Shown here: positions 1 to 8,452 of the stretch, one piece after another | How positions within the stretch are numbered: position 1 is the stretch's first letter | How the letters are laid out: each line of letters begins with the position of its first letter | DNA from: Paenibacillus pinistramenti | GTDB lineage: Bacteria > Bacillota > Bacilli > Paenibacillales > Paenibacillaceae | NCBI RefSeq assembly: GCF_005869875.1 | Contig: NZ_VAWG01000002.1 | Coordinates: 496,001 to 560,000, forward strand | Direction: 5' to 3' | DNA: 64,000 nucleotides | The notes under the pieces: generated by a model | Databases searched by the model: none | What the model was told of the DNA's origin: nothing | Seen by the model: the letters and a program-made list of their open reading frames with translations, nothing else | Program-made: the position numbers and the translations under genes

Positions 1-2185
1 GCTGCTTCTGTTCCCAGGTCAGCAGACTCTCCAGCAGGGGAATCAGATGGAGCTTTTGCAGATCCGACTTCCGCCGGAAGCCCTGCAGATAGGGACCGAT
101 CCAATCTGCAGCCATCTGCTCAAGCCCTGAATCTGATACATCCGGCCATTCCCCGTCTGTAACAAACCGGCCAAGGAACATGATCCGCTCCTGCAGCTGG
201 CGGGCTTTGGCATTCCAGGGGAGCAGTCCTATCCCTCCGTTCTGAAGAGTCTGCAGCAGAGCCTGCTCGATATCCTGGGCAGAAGGTTTGGGATCGGGCT
301 GTTCCCTGTAGACAATGGAACCAAGCATGACCGTATGCCAAGCCCTGACAGACCCGGTCTCCTCATCCCAGACCACCCGTCTGGATTCCTTCATCCGGGA
401 GCGCCAGCAGGCCTCGAGCTGGCGTTCATCCAGCGGGGCTGCCCACTGGATCCGGCTCTCGGTGCCTTCATCGTCCACATCTGCAGCGACGATATACGGG
501 GTGCCGGCGAGCGGAGAGCCGGCAGGGAAAGCGGCGCCGCGTCCGCCGCTCAGCAGGTACCGGCCGCCAGGTCTCAGCTGGCCGATCCGGTCCGGGAATG
601 CGAACGACAGCAGGAGTCCGCATTCCTCTTCCGCTTCCGCCGCAGACGGAAGCGGCTCCCCGCCGGCGCCAAGCTGCTGCGCCCAGCGCCGGCTCTGGAG
701 CAGCAGCGGCTGCATGGCCGCCGCTGCCTGCCTGCCGGGCGCGGCGGGCGAAGCCGCGCCCGCAGTGCCTGCGCTGCGTGCTGCGCCCAGCAGCGCAGCC
801 AGCGCCCGCCGCACGTCGGCGTCATTCCCGCCAGCCCGGAGCTGGCGGGAATCCTCGAGCAGTGCGGCGAGCAGGCAGGCCAGACGTCCGCGTCCGAGAC
901 GTCTGGCTTCAAGCAGCATCCGGCCTAGGCGCGGATGCAGGCCAAGTCCGGCCATTTCCAGGCCGGACTCCGTGACCCTCCCGTCCTCGCCGAGCGCGCC
1001 CAGCTCCGTGAGCAGCCTCACCGCCGCCGCATAGCCCCCCTGGGGCGGCGGCGTAATCCAGTCGAGCTCGGACGGGGGCGAACCCCACACCGCCAGCGAC
1101 AGCGCAAGCGGTGACAAATCCGCCTCCAGCATTTCCGGAGGCGTCTCCTCACGCAGCTGCCTGTCCTCCTCCTCCGTCCACAGGCGGCAGCACACGCCGG
1201 GCGCGGTCCGTCCCGCGCGCCCGCGCCGCTGGTCGGCCGAGTCCCGGGCCGCCTTGACCGTAGTCAGGCGTCCCATTCCCGTCCGGGGCGAGAACAGCTC
1301 TGTACGCCGAAGCCCGCTGTCGATCACGACCGTAACGCCCTCAACGGTCAAGCTGGATTCTGCAATCGAGGTTGCGAGCACAATTTTGCGCCTTCCATCC
1401 GGCAGCGCTTTGACCGCCTCCTGCTGCTCATCCTGAGACATGCTTCCATATAAGGACACAACCTTCGCGCCGTTTAACTCAATTCCTGCCAGCTGCTGCT
1501 CGGCGCGGCGGATTTCGCGGATGCCCGGCAGAAAGACCAGCAGGCTGCCGTCATGCTCTTTCAAAGCCGCGCTGACCGTCTGCCGGACGAGCATCTCCAG
1601 CGGGGCTGTGCTTCGCTCAGGCAGATACCGGGTTTCCACCGGATAAACCCGCCCTTCACTGCGCACAACTCTGGCTCCGCCAAGCAGCCCGGCGACCGGG
1701 CCTTCCTTCAATGTTGCCGACATGACCAGCAGCCGGAGGTCGTCTCTCAGCAGCTGCTGGCTCTGCCTGGCCAGCGCCAGGCCCAGATCGGAATGGAGAT
1801 TCCGTTCGTGAAACTCGTCAAATATAATAAGGCCTGTCTCCATAAGCGCCGGGTCCTTCTGCAGCATCATGGTTAGAATACCTTCCGTCACTACTGTAAT
1901 TCGCGTCCTGGGTCCCGTCTTGTTCTCCATACGGATCCGGTAGCCGACGGTCTCGCCAACCTGCTCCCCAAGCTCCCGGGCCATATAAGCCGCTGCTGAA
2001 CGCGCCGCCAGGCGCCGCGGCTCCAGCATGATTATTCCAAGCCCGTTCAGCCACGGCTCCTTAAGAAGAGCCAAGGGTGTTCTTGTTGTTTTGCCGGCCC
2101 CCGGCTCTGCAATCAGAACAGCGTTTCCGTCTTCCTTCAAGACCTCTGCCAGCAAAGGCAGACATTCATCAACCGGTAATTTCAT
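1..2185 (-). CDS. hrpB: ATP-dependent helicase HrpB, C-terminus beyond left edge
   Basis: DEAH-box RNA/DNA helicase of the HrpB family; its cellular role in Firmicutes is not established. The 728 residues visible begin MKLPVDECLP and carry a Walker A motif (AEPGAGKTT, about residues 25-33), the DEAH-type box DEFHER (about 110-115), SAT motif (VMSATL), and the helicase C-terminal QRRGRAGR motif. The family's usual length is a little over 800 residues, so roughly the last 100 residues lie outside the window. The ATG at 2185 follows AGGAG with a 7-base spacer. It is divergent from gluQ. The central part (about 400-1250) is conspicuously GC-rich, giving Ala/Gly/Arg-rich sequence and long spurious reading frames on the other strand. 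Family call is firm. Confidence 0.93.
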   Translation of the reverse strand, partial: MKLPVDECLPLLAEVLKEDGNAVLIAEPGAGKTTRTPLALLKEPWLNGLGIIMLEPRRLAARSAAAYMARELGEQVGETVGYRIRMENKTGPRTRITVVTEGILTMMLQKDPALMETGLIIFDEFHERNLHSDLGLALARQSQQLLRDDLRLLVMSATLKEGPVAGLLGGARVVRSEGRVYPVETRYLPERSTAPLEMLVRQTVSAALKEHDGSLLVFLPGIREIRRAEQQLAGIELNGAKVVSLYGSMSQDEQQEAVKALPDGRRKIVLATSIAESSLTVEGVTVVIDSGLRRTELFSPRTGMGRLTTVKAARDSADQRRGRAGRTAPGVCCRLWTEEEDRQLREETPPEMLEADLSPLALSLAVWGSPPSELDWITPPPQGGYAAAVRLLTELGALGEDGRVTESGLEMAGLGLHPRLGRMLLEARRLGRGRLACLLAALLEDSRQLRAGGNDADVRRALAALLGAARSAGTAGAASPAAPGRQAAAAMQPLLLQSRRWAQQLGAGGEPLPSAAEAEEECGLLLSFAFPDRIGQLRPGGRYLLSGGRGAAFPAGSPLAGTPYIVAADVDDEGTESRIQWAAPLDERQLEACWRSRMKESRRVVWDEETGSVRAWHTVMLGSIVYREQPDPKPSAQDIEQALLQTLQNGGIGLLPWNAKARQLQERIMFLGRFVTDGEWPDVSDSGLEQMAADWIGPYLQGFRRKSDLQKLHLIPLLESLLTWEQKQ

Positions 2186-2362
2186 GCCTATACTCCTGTT
2201 CTTTCATTTCTGCTGTTCTTTATCATAAGCGGGCGGCCAAGGCCTGTCAAAAGCAGGCAGCGGTGCAAAGCCCGGCTTCTTTTGCTAAGATAAAAGGATG
2301 GAAAGCGGCTTAATAACGGAACATTCTGGATTAATACTGACCGGTTTAGGAAGTGATTAACT

Positions 2363-3334
2363 ATGATAAGAGGGCGTTTCGCTCCAACCCCCTCGGGAAT
2401 GATGCATCTGGGCAATGCCAAAATTGCTCTTCTCTCCTGGCTGCAGATCCGCTCGGGGAACGGTGTTTATGTGCTCCGCATAGAAGATATTGACATCCAG
2501 CGCTCAAGACCTGAGCTTGTTCAAACGATTATGGAGGACCTGAGATGGCTTGGACTGAACTGGGATGAAGGCCCGGAAGCAGGCGGCCCGTTCGGGCCTT
2601 ATACGCAAAGCGAGCGGCTTGAGCTATATGAAGCAGCGCTGCAGCAGCTGGATCGGCAGGAACGGCTTTATCCCTGCTATTGCAGCCGGGCAGAGCTTCT
2701 GCAGATCGCCGGCGCCCCTCACGGGCTGGCCTCGGAAGGGCCTGTTTATCCCGGCACCTGCCGGAGGCTGACAAGGGAAGAGCAGGCAAGCAGAGAGCAG
2801 CATAAAGCTCCGTCTACCCGTTTTGCTTTCCGGGACGAGCGTTATGACTTTGAGGATGGGATCGCCGGATATCAGCAGTTTCCGCCGGCCAGCGGCGGAG
2901 ATTTCATCGTCAAGCGGGCGGACGGCATGTTCTCTTACCAGCTGGCTGTTACGGTTGACGATGCTGCAATGGGCATTACCCATGTCCTTCGCGGCAGTGA
3001 CCTGCTGGATTCGACGCCCCGCCAGCTGGCGCTTTATGAAGCGTTTGGATGGAGCCCGCCGGAGTTTGCTCATGCTCCACTCCTCCTCGGCGAGGACGGC
3101 CGCCGGCTCGCCAAGCGCCACGGGGATTTGAGCCTTGCCGGGCTGCGCCGCTCAGGCATCCCTGCCGAAAGAATAATCGGCTGGCTTGCCTTTATCAGCG
3201 GCCTGATGGACAGGCCTGAACCGGTCAAGGCCTCCGAGTTGATCTCCGGCTTTGCCCTTGACCGCATAGCCAGGCAGCCTTTTACGCTCACCTCAGAAAT
3301 GATTGAACGGTTGACCGCCGACAAACATTACTGA
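2363..3334 (+). CDS. gluQ: Glutamyl-Q tRNA(Asp) synthetase
   Basis: A 323-residue paralogue of the catalytic core of glutamyl-tRNA synthetase that attaches glutamate to the queuosine base of tRNA(Asp). It shows the class I start GRFAPTPSG followed by the HIGH-like HLGN (residues 15-18), the KMSKS-like KRHGDLSL near residue 250, and the family's zinc site pattern CYC followed by YPGTC (about residues 110-135). It lacks the anticodon-binding domain of GluRS, and its length is normal for GluQRS. The ATG is preceded by AGGAAG about 9 bases away. It stands alone, divergent from hrpB and convergent with the dehydrogenase gene, with a shared hairpin terminator downstream. Confident call. Confidence 0.93.
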   Translation: MIRGRFAPTPSGMMHLGNAKIALLSWLQIRSGNGVYVLRIEDIDIQRSRPELVQTIMEDLRWLGLNWDEGPEAGGPFGPYTQSERLELYEAALQQLDRQERLYPCYCSRAELLQIAGAPHGLASEGPVYPGTCRRLTREEQASREQHKAPSTRFAFRDERYDFEDGIAGYQQFPPASGGDFIVKRADGMFSYQLAVTVDDAAMGITHVLRGSDLLDSTPRQLALYEAFGWSPPEFAHAPLLLGEDGRRLAKRHGDLSLAGLRRSGIPAERIIGWLAFISGLMDRPEPVKASELISGFALDRIARQPFTLTSEMIERLTADKHY

Positions 3335-3390
3335 TAAGAACCGCTGATAATCACCACTGGTAAACTTCACCTATAAAAATACCTATAAAA

Positions 3391-3436
3391 AAACGAAGCC
3401 GGATAAGGGAAATCCTTCATCCGGCTTCGTTATATC
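3391..3436. terminator. Bidirectional intrinsic terminator between gluQ and the SDR gene
   Basis: Perfect 13-bp stem (AACGAAGCCGGAT at 3392-3404 pairing with 3419-3431). An A-run on the left gives a T-run for minus-strand transcripts of the dehydrogenase; the right side is T-rich for gluQ. Confidence 0.85.
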
Positions 3437-3555
3437 TTCAGTTTTATTTCCTTCAAGTTTCCCTCTATTTTTCCTCAATTTTCCCTCAAGTAGGATTCAT
3501 TAAGGCCTCTATCCTGGTGTCCACAATTATTGCATTCGTGTTTAATAACTGCCAT

Positions 3556-4362
3556 TTACAGCAGCGCTTCAGCACCGTCAATTCTGACACGGGCTCCGGT
3601 GATGTGCCGTGATTCGTCAGATGCCAGGAAACATACGAGTTCCGCCACATCCTCAGGCTGTCCCGGACCATCTGCCAGCGGCTGGCTGCCTTCCGGATAT
3701 TCTACCGGAATTACAATTTCTTTCAAATCTTCGCTGAATTCCGTTGTTTCATCAATGTTCGTTGCAATTGCGCCGGGACTGATCACGTTCACCCGGATTT
3801 TGAATTTGGCAAGCTCCAGCGCTGCCATCTTGGCGAAAGCGACCTGTCCCGCTTTGGTTGTGCTGTAGGCCGAAGCACCCCAGCCGGCAAAACGGTCCAA
3901 GCCGTTGATGGAGCTGGTAATAATAATGCTTCCTGCGCCTCTCTTTTTCATATAGGGAATCGAATGCTTTACCGAAAGGAAAGTGCCGTTCAAATTGATG
4001 CGCAGCGTCCGCTCCCAATCTTCAAGCTTCATATCCTCAATCGGTCCCCAGGAACCGTTGATGCCCGCATTGGCAAACAAGATATCAATTCCGCCGAAAT
4101 ACTCAGCAGCCTGCTTGACGGCCTCCTCGACTCTGGCTTCGTCAGATACGTCCACATCAAATGCCCGGGACACACCGCTAAAAATTTTATTGATTTCATT
4201 TTCCGTTGATTTGATACGCTGATTGTTAAGGTCAAAGAGGGCTACCTTCGCGCCTTCCTTTGCGAGCTGAATCGCAGTGGCCTTGCCAATTCCTGACCCT
4301 GCCCCAGTCACAATGGCCGTCTTGCCAATAAATCTCCGTCTTACGAAGGTCTGCTCTACCAT
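3556..4362 (-). CDS. Short-chain dehydrogenase/reductase (SDR)
   Basis: A 268-residue classical SDR oxidoreductase of unknown substrate. It has the nucleotide-binding TGAGSGIG, an acidic residue after the second strand (FDLNN) suggesting NAD(H) rather than NADPH, NAG (NAGING region), the catalytic Ser in SSING and Tyr-x3-Lys as YSTTK, followed by the typical PG after the sixth strand. The ATG at 4362 is chosen over an in-frame GTG at 4371 because AAGGAG (4373-4378) lies 10 bases from the ATG but only one from the GTG. It appears monocistronic; an inverted repeat GTTACC-8-GGTAAC lies upstream at 4411-4430 and could be its operator. Family certain, substrate unknown. Confidence 0.88.
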   Translation of the reverse strand: MVEQTFVRRRFIGKTAIVTGAGSGIGKATAIQLAKEGAKVALFDLNNQRIKSTENEINKIFSGVSRAFDVDVSDEARVEEAVKQAAEYFGGIDILFANAGINGSWGPIEDMKLEDWERTLRINLNGTFLSVKHSIPYMKKRGAGSIIITSSINGLDRFAGWGASAYSTTKAGQVAFAKMAALELAKFKIRVNVISPGAIATNIDETTEFSEDLKEIVIPVEYPEGSQPLADGPGQPEDVAELVCFLASDESRHITGARVRIDGAEALL

Positions 4363-4410
4363 TTCCCGCACGCTCCTTTATTGTTTATATATGACCGATC
4401 AGAAACGTCT

Positions 4411-4442
4411 GTTACCTCTAACCTGGTAACTCAGTATTACCC
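4411..4442. promoter_or_regulatory. Inverted repeat upstream of SDR gene, possible operator
   Basis: GTTACC (4411-4416), 8-base spacer, GGTAAC (4425-4430), then a third related element ATTACC (4436-4441). The elements sit about 50-80 bases upstream of the dehydrogenase start. Regulator unknown. Confidence 0.4.
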
Positions 4443-4494
4443 AAAACAGGGGCTGGCTAAATCAGCATGACGAAATAACTCCCGTGTGAAAGGA

Positions 4495-4526
4495 CAAAAA
4501 AGCAGACCCGTCATGCTCAGTCCGCT
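4495..4526 (-). terminator. Intrinsic terminator of the WXG-like gene
   Basis: On the minus strand AGCGGAC pairs with GTCTGCT (one G-T pair) around a 12-base loop, followed by six T residues. Confidence 0.65.
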
Positions 4527-4543
4527 TCATTTCACCTTATGTG

Positions 4544-5218
4544 CTATAAGCCGGAAGCCGGGTTTGTAAAGACCCACGGCTGCGGGTTTAGTGCAGCCTC
4601 TTTCAGCAGCATTTTCCCTCCGGCTGACTTTCGGGACAAACCCGGAAACAGAATCCGGTTATCCGCCGGGCTGGAGTTACTTGAACTAGAGTTACTTGAA
4701 CTGGAGTTACTTGAACTGGAGTTCCCTGGTTTGGCGATGCTGTTCAAGCTCCTATCCCACCCGGCATTCTGAATGCGGTATCCGGGTTCGGCCCCTTTCC
4801 GTCTTACCGCTTCTATCGCTGATCTGGGATTCGATATGACCCCGGTTGAAAATTTGGCCGAAGGAAGGATCAGTGAATCCGTCCCAAGCTGAAGTGTCCG
4901 GTACAGCGCGGCCGCTTGTCCGAAAGAAACTCTTCCTTTTGCATCTGCGCTTCCAGCCCCGCGGTCTGCTTCTTCATCAAGGGCAGAGCGCACTTGAAGG
5001 CCTTGTCCCAAACGAAGCAGCTCATGGCCAAACTGCTCGGACAAGCGGCAGGCCTGCTCCCATTTGGCATTTACGGCAGCCCAAGCGGATTCATTGTCCT
5101 GGCTGAAGGATACCAGCAAACGGTTTATATGCTCGGCGATAGTATGAAGCTGCTCCGCGGAACGCTGAAGGCCGCTGCCCGCAGACCGCAGCTGCTCGGG
5201 TTCTATACGAATATGCAT
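4544..5218 (-). CDS. WXG100-like helical protein with Ser/Asn repeat linker
   Basis: 224 residues. The first ~80 residues (start MHIRIEPEQL, helix, Trp46, Trp53, helix) have the size and helical-hairpin pattern of WXG100/ESAT-6-like proteins exported by type VII secretion, though the exact W-x-G is replaced by W46-A-A. A low-complexity linker (about 166-185) consists of three NSSSS units encoded by a 15-bp tandem repeat, followed by a ~40-residue tail with no recognised domain. No signal peptide or membrane segment is visible. The ATG lies 3 bases after the stop of the upstream gene, with AAAGGGG overlapping that gene's end, so the two are probably translationally coupled. No type VII core genes are in the window. 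The assignment is tentative. Confidence 0.5.
   Translation of the reverse strand: MHIRIEPEQLRSAGSGLQRSAEQLHTIAEHINRLLVSFSQDNESAWAAVNAKWEQACRLSEQFGHELLRLGQGLQVRSALDEEADRGAGSADAKGRVSFGQAAALYRTLQLGTDSLILPSAKFSTGVISNPRSAIEAVRRKGAEPGYRIQNAGWDRSLNSIAKPGNSSSSNSSSSNSSSSNSSPADNRILFPGLSRKSAGGKMLLKEAALNPQPWVFTNPASGL
4671..4725. repeat. 15-bp tandem repeat inside the WXG-like gene
   Basis: Three to three and a half copies of CTGGAGTTACTTGAA (4671-4685, 4686-4700, 4701-4715, partial after), one with a single substitution. It encodes SSNSS-type repeats on the minus strand; copy-number change would keep the frame. Confidence 0.9.
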
Positions 5219-5221
5219 AAA

Positions 5222-6070
5222 TTATCCCCTTTCCTCTCGTTCAGGAGGCTCTTCCAGCCACAGCAGCAGCATATCCTGAAGCTGTCTTCTCGTTGCAGGC
5301 GTAGCCACCAGCCAGTCCTCTTCATCCCTTAAGCTCATCCGGATCAGCCAATTCATGGACGGGCCGACGATAAAGGCCGCGCCCTGACTCTCCCAGCCTT
5401 CTTCGTTCCAGATCGACAGCTGAAGCTCACCCTCGCTGATCTTATTTTTCAGTGATTTGGCAAGCGCCCAGGAGGCTTCAATATCCCCGGTTGATTTGAA
5501 TAATTCATTGCTCAGCTGTTCCAGATCCATCGCACCGCTTTGTTTATACAGCTCGTTAAATTTCCTGCGGGACAGCAGCAGTGCTGGCAGGTCGGACAGC
5601 GAATCCGTCCGCCATTTCATCCTGTCTACCAGAGAAATCGAGGTTTGTTCCACATTTCCAAGCTCTCTTAACCGGTATATATCGCCGTTCTCTCCCCCGC
5701 GGGCTACCTCAATGACTTTTTCATTTGTAACGTGCAAATAGCCCTCGAACGTTTCTTCGTCATGCTCATAGCGGATCCAGCAGGCCCGCTCAGCGAAACC
5801 GGCGATGGCCACCCTCGCAAACACCTCAGACAGCATGGTCAGCTCATTGTCCGTACTGCCGCAGGTCAAATATCCCTTCTCCAGCAGGGAATCCTTCGCT
5901 TTCTCCCATTCCTCTGCAATTTCATCCGCCAGGTAGCCCGCAAACGGGTCCTCCACACCGAGCAGACGATCCGAACCCAGGATCCCGGCGAGAAAGAACA
6001 GCTCTTTCGTACTTAAAGCGACCGGATTACCGCTCACCTCATTACCGCTTACTTCATTAGTAATCAGCAT
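5222..6070 (-). CDS. Unknown protein, possibly EspG-like partner of the WXG-like protein
   Basis: 282 residues, mixed alpha/beta, no signal peptide or membrane segment. After a start with a duplicated EVSGN unit, the order is: a helical segment ending in LLEKGYL, a helix, then the strands around CWIRYEH and EGYLHVTN, further helices, and a strand around QLSIW. This resembles the layout of EspG-type chaperones of type VII substrates (helical N-terminal half with an 'L..L/G.L' step, then antiparallel strands), but that is fold-level impression only. The ATG at 6070 follows GGGAGGCGG. It is the first gene of a two-gene unit with the WXG-like gene. The pairing with a WXG100-like protein is the strongest argument for a secretion-related role. 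Alternative: unrelated conserved hypothetical. Confidence 0.4.
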   Translation of the reverse strand: MLITNEVSGNEVSGNPVALSTKELFFLAGILGSDRLLGVEDPFAGYLADEIAEEWEKAKDSLLEKGYLTCGSTDNELTMLSEVFARVAIAGFAERACWIRYEHDEETFEGYLHVTNEKVIEVARGGENGDIYRLRELGNVEQTSISLVDRMKWRTDSLSDLPALLLSRRKFNELYKQSGAMDLEQLSNELFKSTGDIEASWALAKSLKNKISEGELQLSIWNEEGWESQGAAFIVGPSMNWLIRMSLRDEEDWLVATPATRRQLQDMLLLWLEEPPEREERG

Positions 6071-6466
6071 TCAGCCGCCTCCCTCATCCCTTTTCTTCCG
6101 CTTACTTCCCGCTGCTAATGTGAATGTTCTTACATCATACCATTGTTCTTCCTGCTAAAGGTTGATCCAATTTGTCGCAAAATTGTGGCAGACAGATTCT
6201 TTTTTCTTGTGCTTTTATCCATAAAAATGAAACCAAGCGCATCTATCATCCGTTATGTAGATATAAAACAAAACGACAAGATCTAAAGCTGTAGCCGAAA
6301 TAACGTGTCATCCCCCGCCTCCAGGGGTAAACAAACAGCAAGAAGAGACGACCTTACGTCATCTCTTCTCTATGATTTAATCATTTTGTTAAAGTTTCTT
6401 AATCTAGCTTTAAGGAAAAGATTCTACAATTTAACTAATGAAATTAAAATTATCGAGGTGATTAGA
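6071..6466. other. Intergenic region between divergent small units
   Basis: AT-rich, about 400 bases. It must hold the promoter of the EspG-like/WXG-like pair; no convincing -35/-10 pair was identified (TATGAT near 6130 on the minus strand is a weak candidate). A near-perfect 11-bp inverted repeat AGAAGAGACGA/TCATCTCTTCT lies at 6341-6369. No further gene was recognised. Confidence 0.5.
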
Positions 6467-6706
6467 GTGAAAACCGTTATTCATTTTGATAACAAACTCA
6501 TTCCCGTCTATTTCAGTACCGACAATAAACAGCCTATTCAACGAACACTTAGACTGCTTACAAGCGCACTCGATCATAAAATCCGCAACGGCAAACAGGC
6601 GCTGCAGAAGTGTCTGCATTCCCTGATCAGCATTGAGATTGAAGGCTCTGAAGCGATTCTTCACAGCAAGAGTGAATTCGATTCGCTGGCCCTTTCGCTC
6701 TACTAA
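6467..6706 (+). CDS. Small hypothetical protein (79 aa)
   Basis: Not recognised. The frame is open from 6305, but the likely start is the GTG at 6467, which has GAGGTG six bases upstream; the residues before it look non-coding. The product starts (V/M)KTVIHFDNK, has alternating strands and a helix rich in Lys/Arg around residues 25-50 (TLRLLTSALDHKI), and ends FDSLALSLY. It has no membrane segment, signal peptide or Cys cluster. It is convergent with the small minus-strand gene at 6769-6912; a hairpin lies just downstream. Confidence 0.6.
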   Translation: MKTVIHFDNKLIPVYFSTDNKQPIQRTLRLLTSALDHKIRNGKQALQKCLHSLISIEIEGSEAILHSKSEFDSLALSLY

Positions 6707-6754
6707 GAAGGAATTCTAGTATTGCCTCAGAGACCTTCCTGAAGAGATGCCAGA

Positions 6755-6803
6755 CAGAGGCCCACAGTTCACGGCAGGAGTGCCGCTCTGTGGGTCTCTT
6801 CCT
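6755..6803. terminator. Long interrupted hairpin between convergent small genes
   Basis: AGAGGCCCACAG (from 6756) pairs with CTGTGGGTCTCT (one mismatch), with an inner CGGCA/TGCCG stem. The T-run is poor, so termination is only plausible. It overlaps the 3' end of the minus-strand gene. Confidence 0.4.
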
Positions 6804-6912
6804 CATACCATGCTTTCTCGATCCGGATCAAGAACAGGTTCAGCAAGTTGCGGCGGATGCTCTCTTCCCGGCATTGGTCAAGCTTTCTCAGAATAAAACG
6901 GTCGATAGCCAC
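6769..6912 (-). CDS. Tiny hypothetical protein (47 aa)
   Basis: Not recognised. A GTG at 6912 is preceded by AGGAGGGG with a 6-base spacer, one of the better ribosome binding sites in the window, and opens a 47-codon frame ending TGA at 6769. The product is basic-then-acidic and probably one long helix: it begins VAIDRFILRK, contains RRNLLNLFLIR at about residues 20-30, then IEKAWYEEE, and ends in ALLP. No signal or membrane segment. It could be a small regulatory or sporulation-type protein, but nothing in the sequence proves this. It is convergent with the 79-aa gene. Confidence 0.5.
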   Translation of the reverse strand: MAIDRFILRKLDQCREESIRRNLLNLFLIRIEKAWYEEETHRAALLP

Positions 6913-7091
6913 GATATACCCCTCCTGATTCTATGAACTTCCGAAGAATCCTGTGAAGAATAGTGAATCATTGATTTCCCCTTATCCCCGGATATTCCAT
7001 ATTTAACCGTTTTATATTGTTTAAAACGCCGCAGTTTTCCTGACAAACCGCCCCTTCCCGACATGGAATTCACTTATCAGGCCTGTCTGAA

Positions 7092-7140
7092 ATAATAAAA
7101 AAGAAGCGCCGTCCACCGGATGACACGGGTTCTGGCGCTT
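7092..7140 (-). terminator. Intrinsic terminator of the MFS gene
   Basis: On the minus strand AAGCGCC...GGCGCTT (7-bp arms) encloses a second short stem (ACCCG/CCGGT) and is followed by CTTTTTTATTATT. Confidence 0.8.
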
Positions 7141-7175
7141 GCTGTCTGGATATGAAAGAAAATTTTTTTGAAAAA

Positions 7176-8393
7176 TCAGGATTCGTCCGATTCATCCATT
7201 ATATGCGCTGTACGCGGCATTTTGCGCTGTTTAAATTTCAGCACAGCCGCTGTTACCGTAAGGAGGGCGCCATTCAGCAGGAACACAGTAGGAATAGACA
7301 CTACGCCTCCTAAAGCTCCTCCCGCAATCGGCCCCGCCATATTGCCCAGCTGGCTGGCGGACTGGTTGAGGCTGAACGCCCTGCCACGGAACGCCGGCGT
7401 TGTCGCTTTCACAATCAGAGCATTCAGACCCGGATAGACAGCCGCAAAGAACAATCCGTACACAAACCGGAGGATGCCGAACCCGGCAAGGTTATGGAAT
7501 AACAGCTGCAGCACATTTCCGATTCCGCCGCCGAGAAGGCCGATCATCAAGGTCTTACGGTAACCGATCTTCTGGCCGATCTTCCCCCAGATGGGCGCGG
7601 CTACCACGGTAGCGATTCCCACCGCCGAGAAAATGATCCCCGAGCTTAAGGAAGCATCCTCATTAGAGGAGCCCAATTCAAGCACATAAAGCGTCAGCAG
7701 CGGCTCCAGCACCATCACGGACGCTGTGACGATCAGCACTACACCCAGATGACGCATTAAAGGACGGTTGGCCGAAGCTTCCTTTATATCATCCAGGACA
7801 TGGGATCTTGTCCGGCTGCGGTCGAAGTTCTCTTCTTTGGCGCCGATCCAGGCGATGATCGCCGACAAGAGCACGACAAATGCAGCAATCAGGAAGCATT
7901 CCCTGTAACCGATATATTTACTCAGCACTCCGCCCAGCATCGGACCCACAATGCTGCCGGAAGCGCTCGCCGTTGCCATAATGCCCAGCGCATAGCCGAC
8001 ATGCTTCTCTGGGGTGTTCGTGCCGACCAGCGCAATGGCAGAAGGCACATAACCCGCAAGCAGGCCGGACAAGATGCGGACGCCGAGCAGCTCGTAAGGA
8101 TTTTGCACCAGAGACATCAGGATGTACACGGCACATAAGCTGAAGCCTGAACGAAGGAGCATCGGCTTCCGGCCGTATTTATCGGCCAGTGAACCCCAAA
8201 ACGGCGCGATCAAGGCGCTTGCCAGAAAGGTCATTCCAAACAAAAGTCCCGACCAGAAGGAGACGTTGGAGGTCACTCCCAGATCCTTGTTAATGAACAA
8301 GGTCAGGAAGGGAATAACCATTGAATAAGCGGTGCTGGTGCAGAATACGCCGCCCCAAAGCACATAGAGGTTTTTTTTCCAGGGTAAATCCAT
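7176..8393 (-). CDS. MFS multidrug efflux transporter
   Basis: A 405-residue major facilitator with 12 predicted membrane helices in two halves, of the DHA1 drug:H+ antiporter type. The cytoplasmic loop 2-3 motif is visible as GSLADKYGRKP (about residues 65-75) with a related loop in the second half (GKIGQKIGYRK). Length is normal. The ATG at 8393 has AGGGGGTG a few bases upstream. It is transcribed alone; an extended -10 promoter (TGCTATAAT) and a palindrome ATATGTA-N6-TACATAT lie upstream. The substrate cannot be told from sequence. Confidence 0.88.
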   Translation of the reverse strand: MDLPWKKNLYVLWGGVFCTSTAYSMVIPFLTLFINKDLGVTSNVSFWSGLLFGMTFLASALIAPFWGSLADKYGRKPMLLRSGFSLCAVYILMSLVQNPYELLGVRILSGLLAGYVPSAIALVGTNTPEKHVGYALGIMATASASGSIVGPMLGGVLSKYIGYRECFLIAAFVVLLSAIIAWIGAKEENFDRSRTRSHVLDDIKEASANRPLMRHLGVVLIVTASVMVLEPLLTLYVLELGSSNEDASLSSGIIFSAVGIATVVAAPIWGKIGQKIGYRKTLMIGLLGGGIGNVLQLLFHNLAGFGILRFVYGLFFAAVYPGLNALIVKATTPAFRGRAFSLNQSASQLGNMAGPIAGGALGGVVSIPTVFLLNGALLTVTAAVLKFKQRKMPRTAHIMDESDES

Positions 8394-8452
8394 GGTGTCA
8401 CCCCCTGTTAGTTCAAGCTTTCCGTTCCCATGAAGAAATCACCCGTTTTATG

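Noticed and set aside
315-1034. Several long plus-strand open frames (up to 239 codons)
   Set aside because: They are antisense to hrpB in its GC-rich section, where stops are rare. The protein sequences are low-complexity Ser/Arg/Pro/Ala and have no ribosome binding sites.
2624-3121. 165-codon minus-strand frame inside gluQ
   Set aside because: Shadow of gluQ; no domain and no ribosome binding site, while gluQ has all its catalytic motifs.
6888-7073. 61-codon minus-strand frame
   Set aside because: No ribosome binding site and basic low-information sequence; it overlaps the better supported 47-codon gene at its end.
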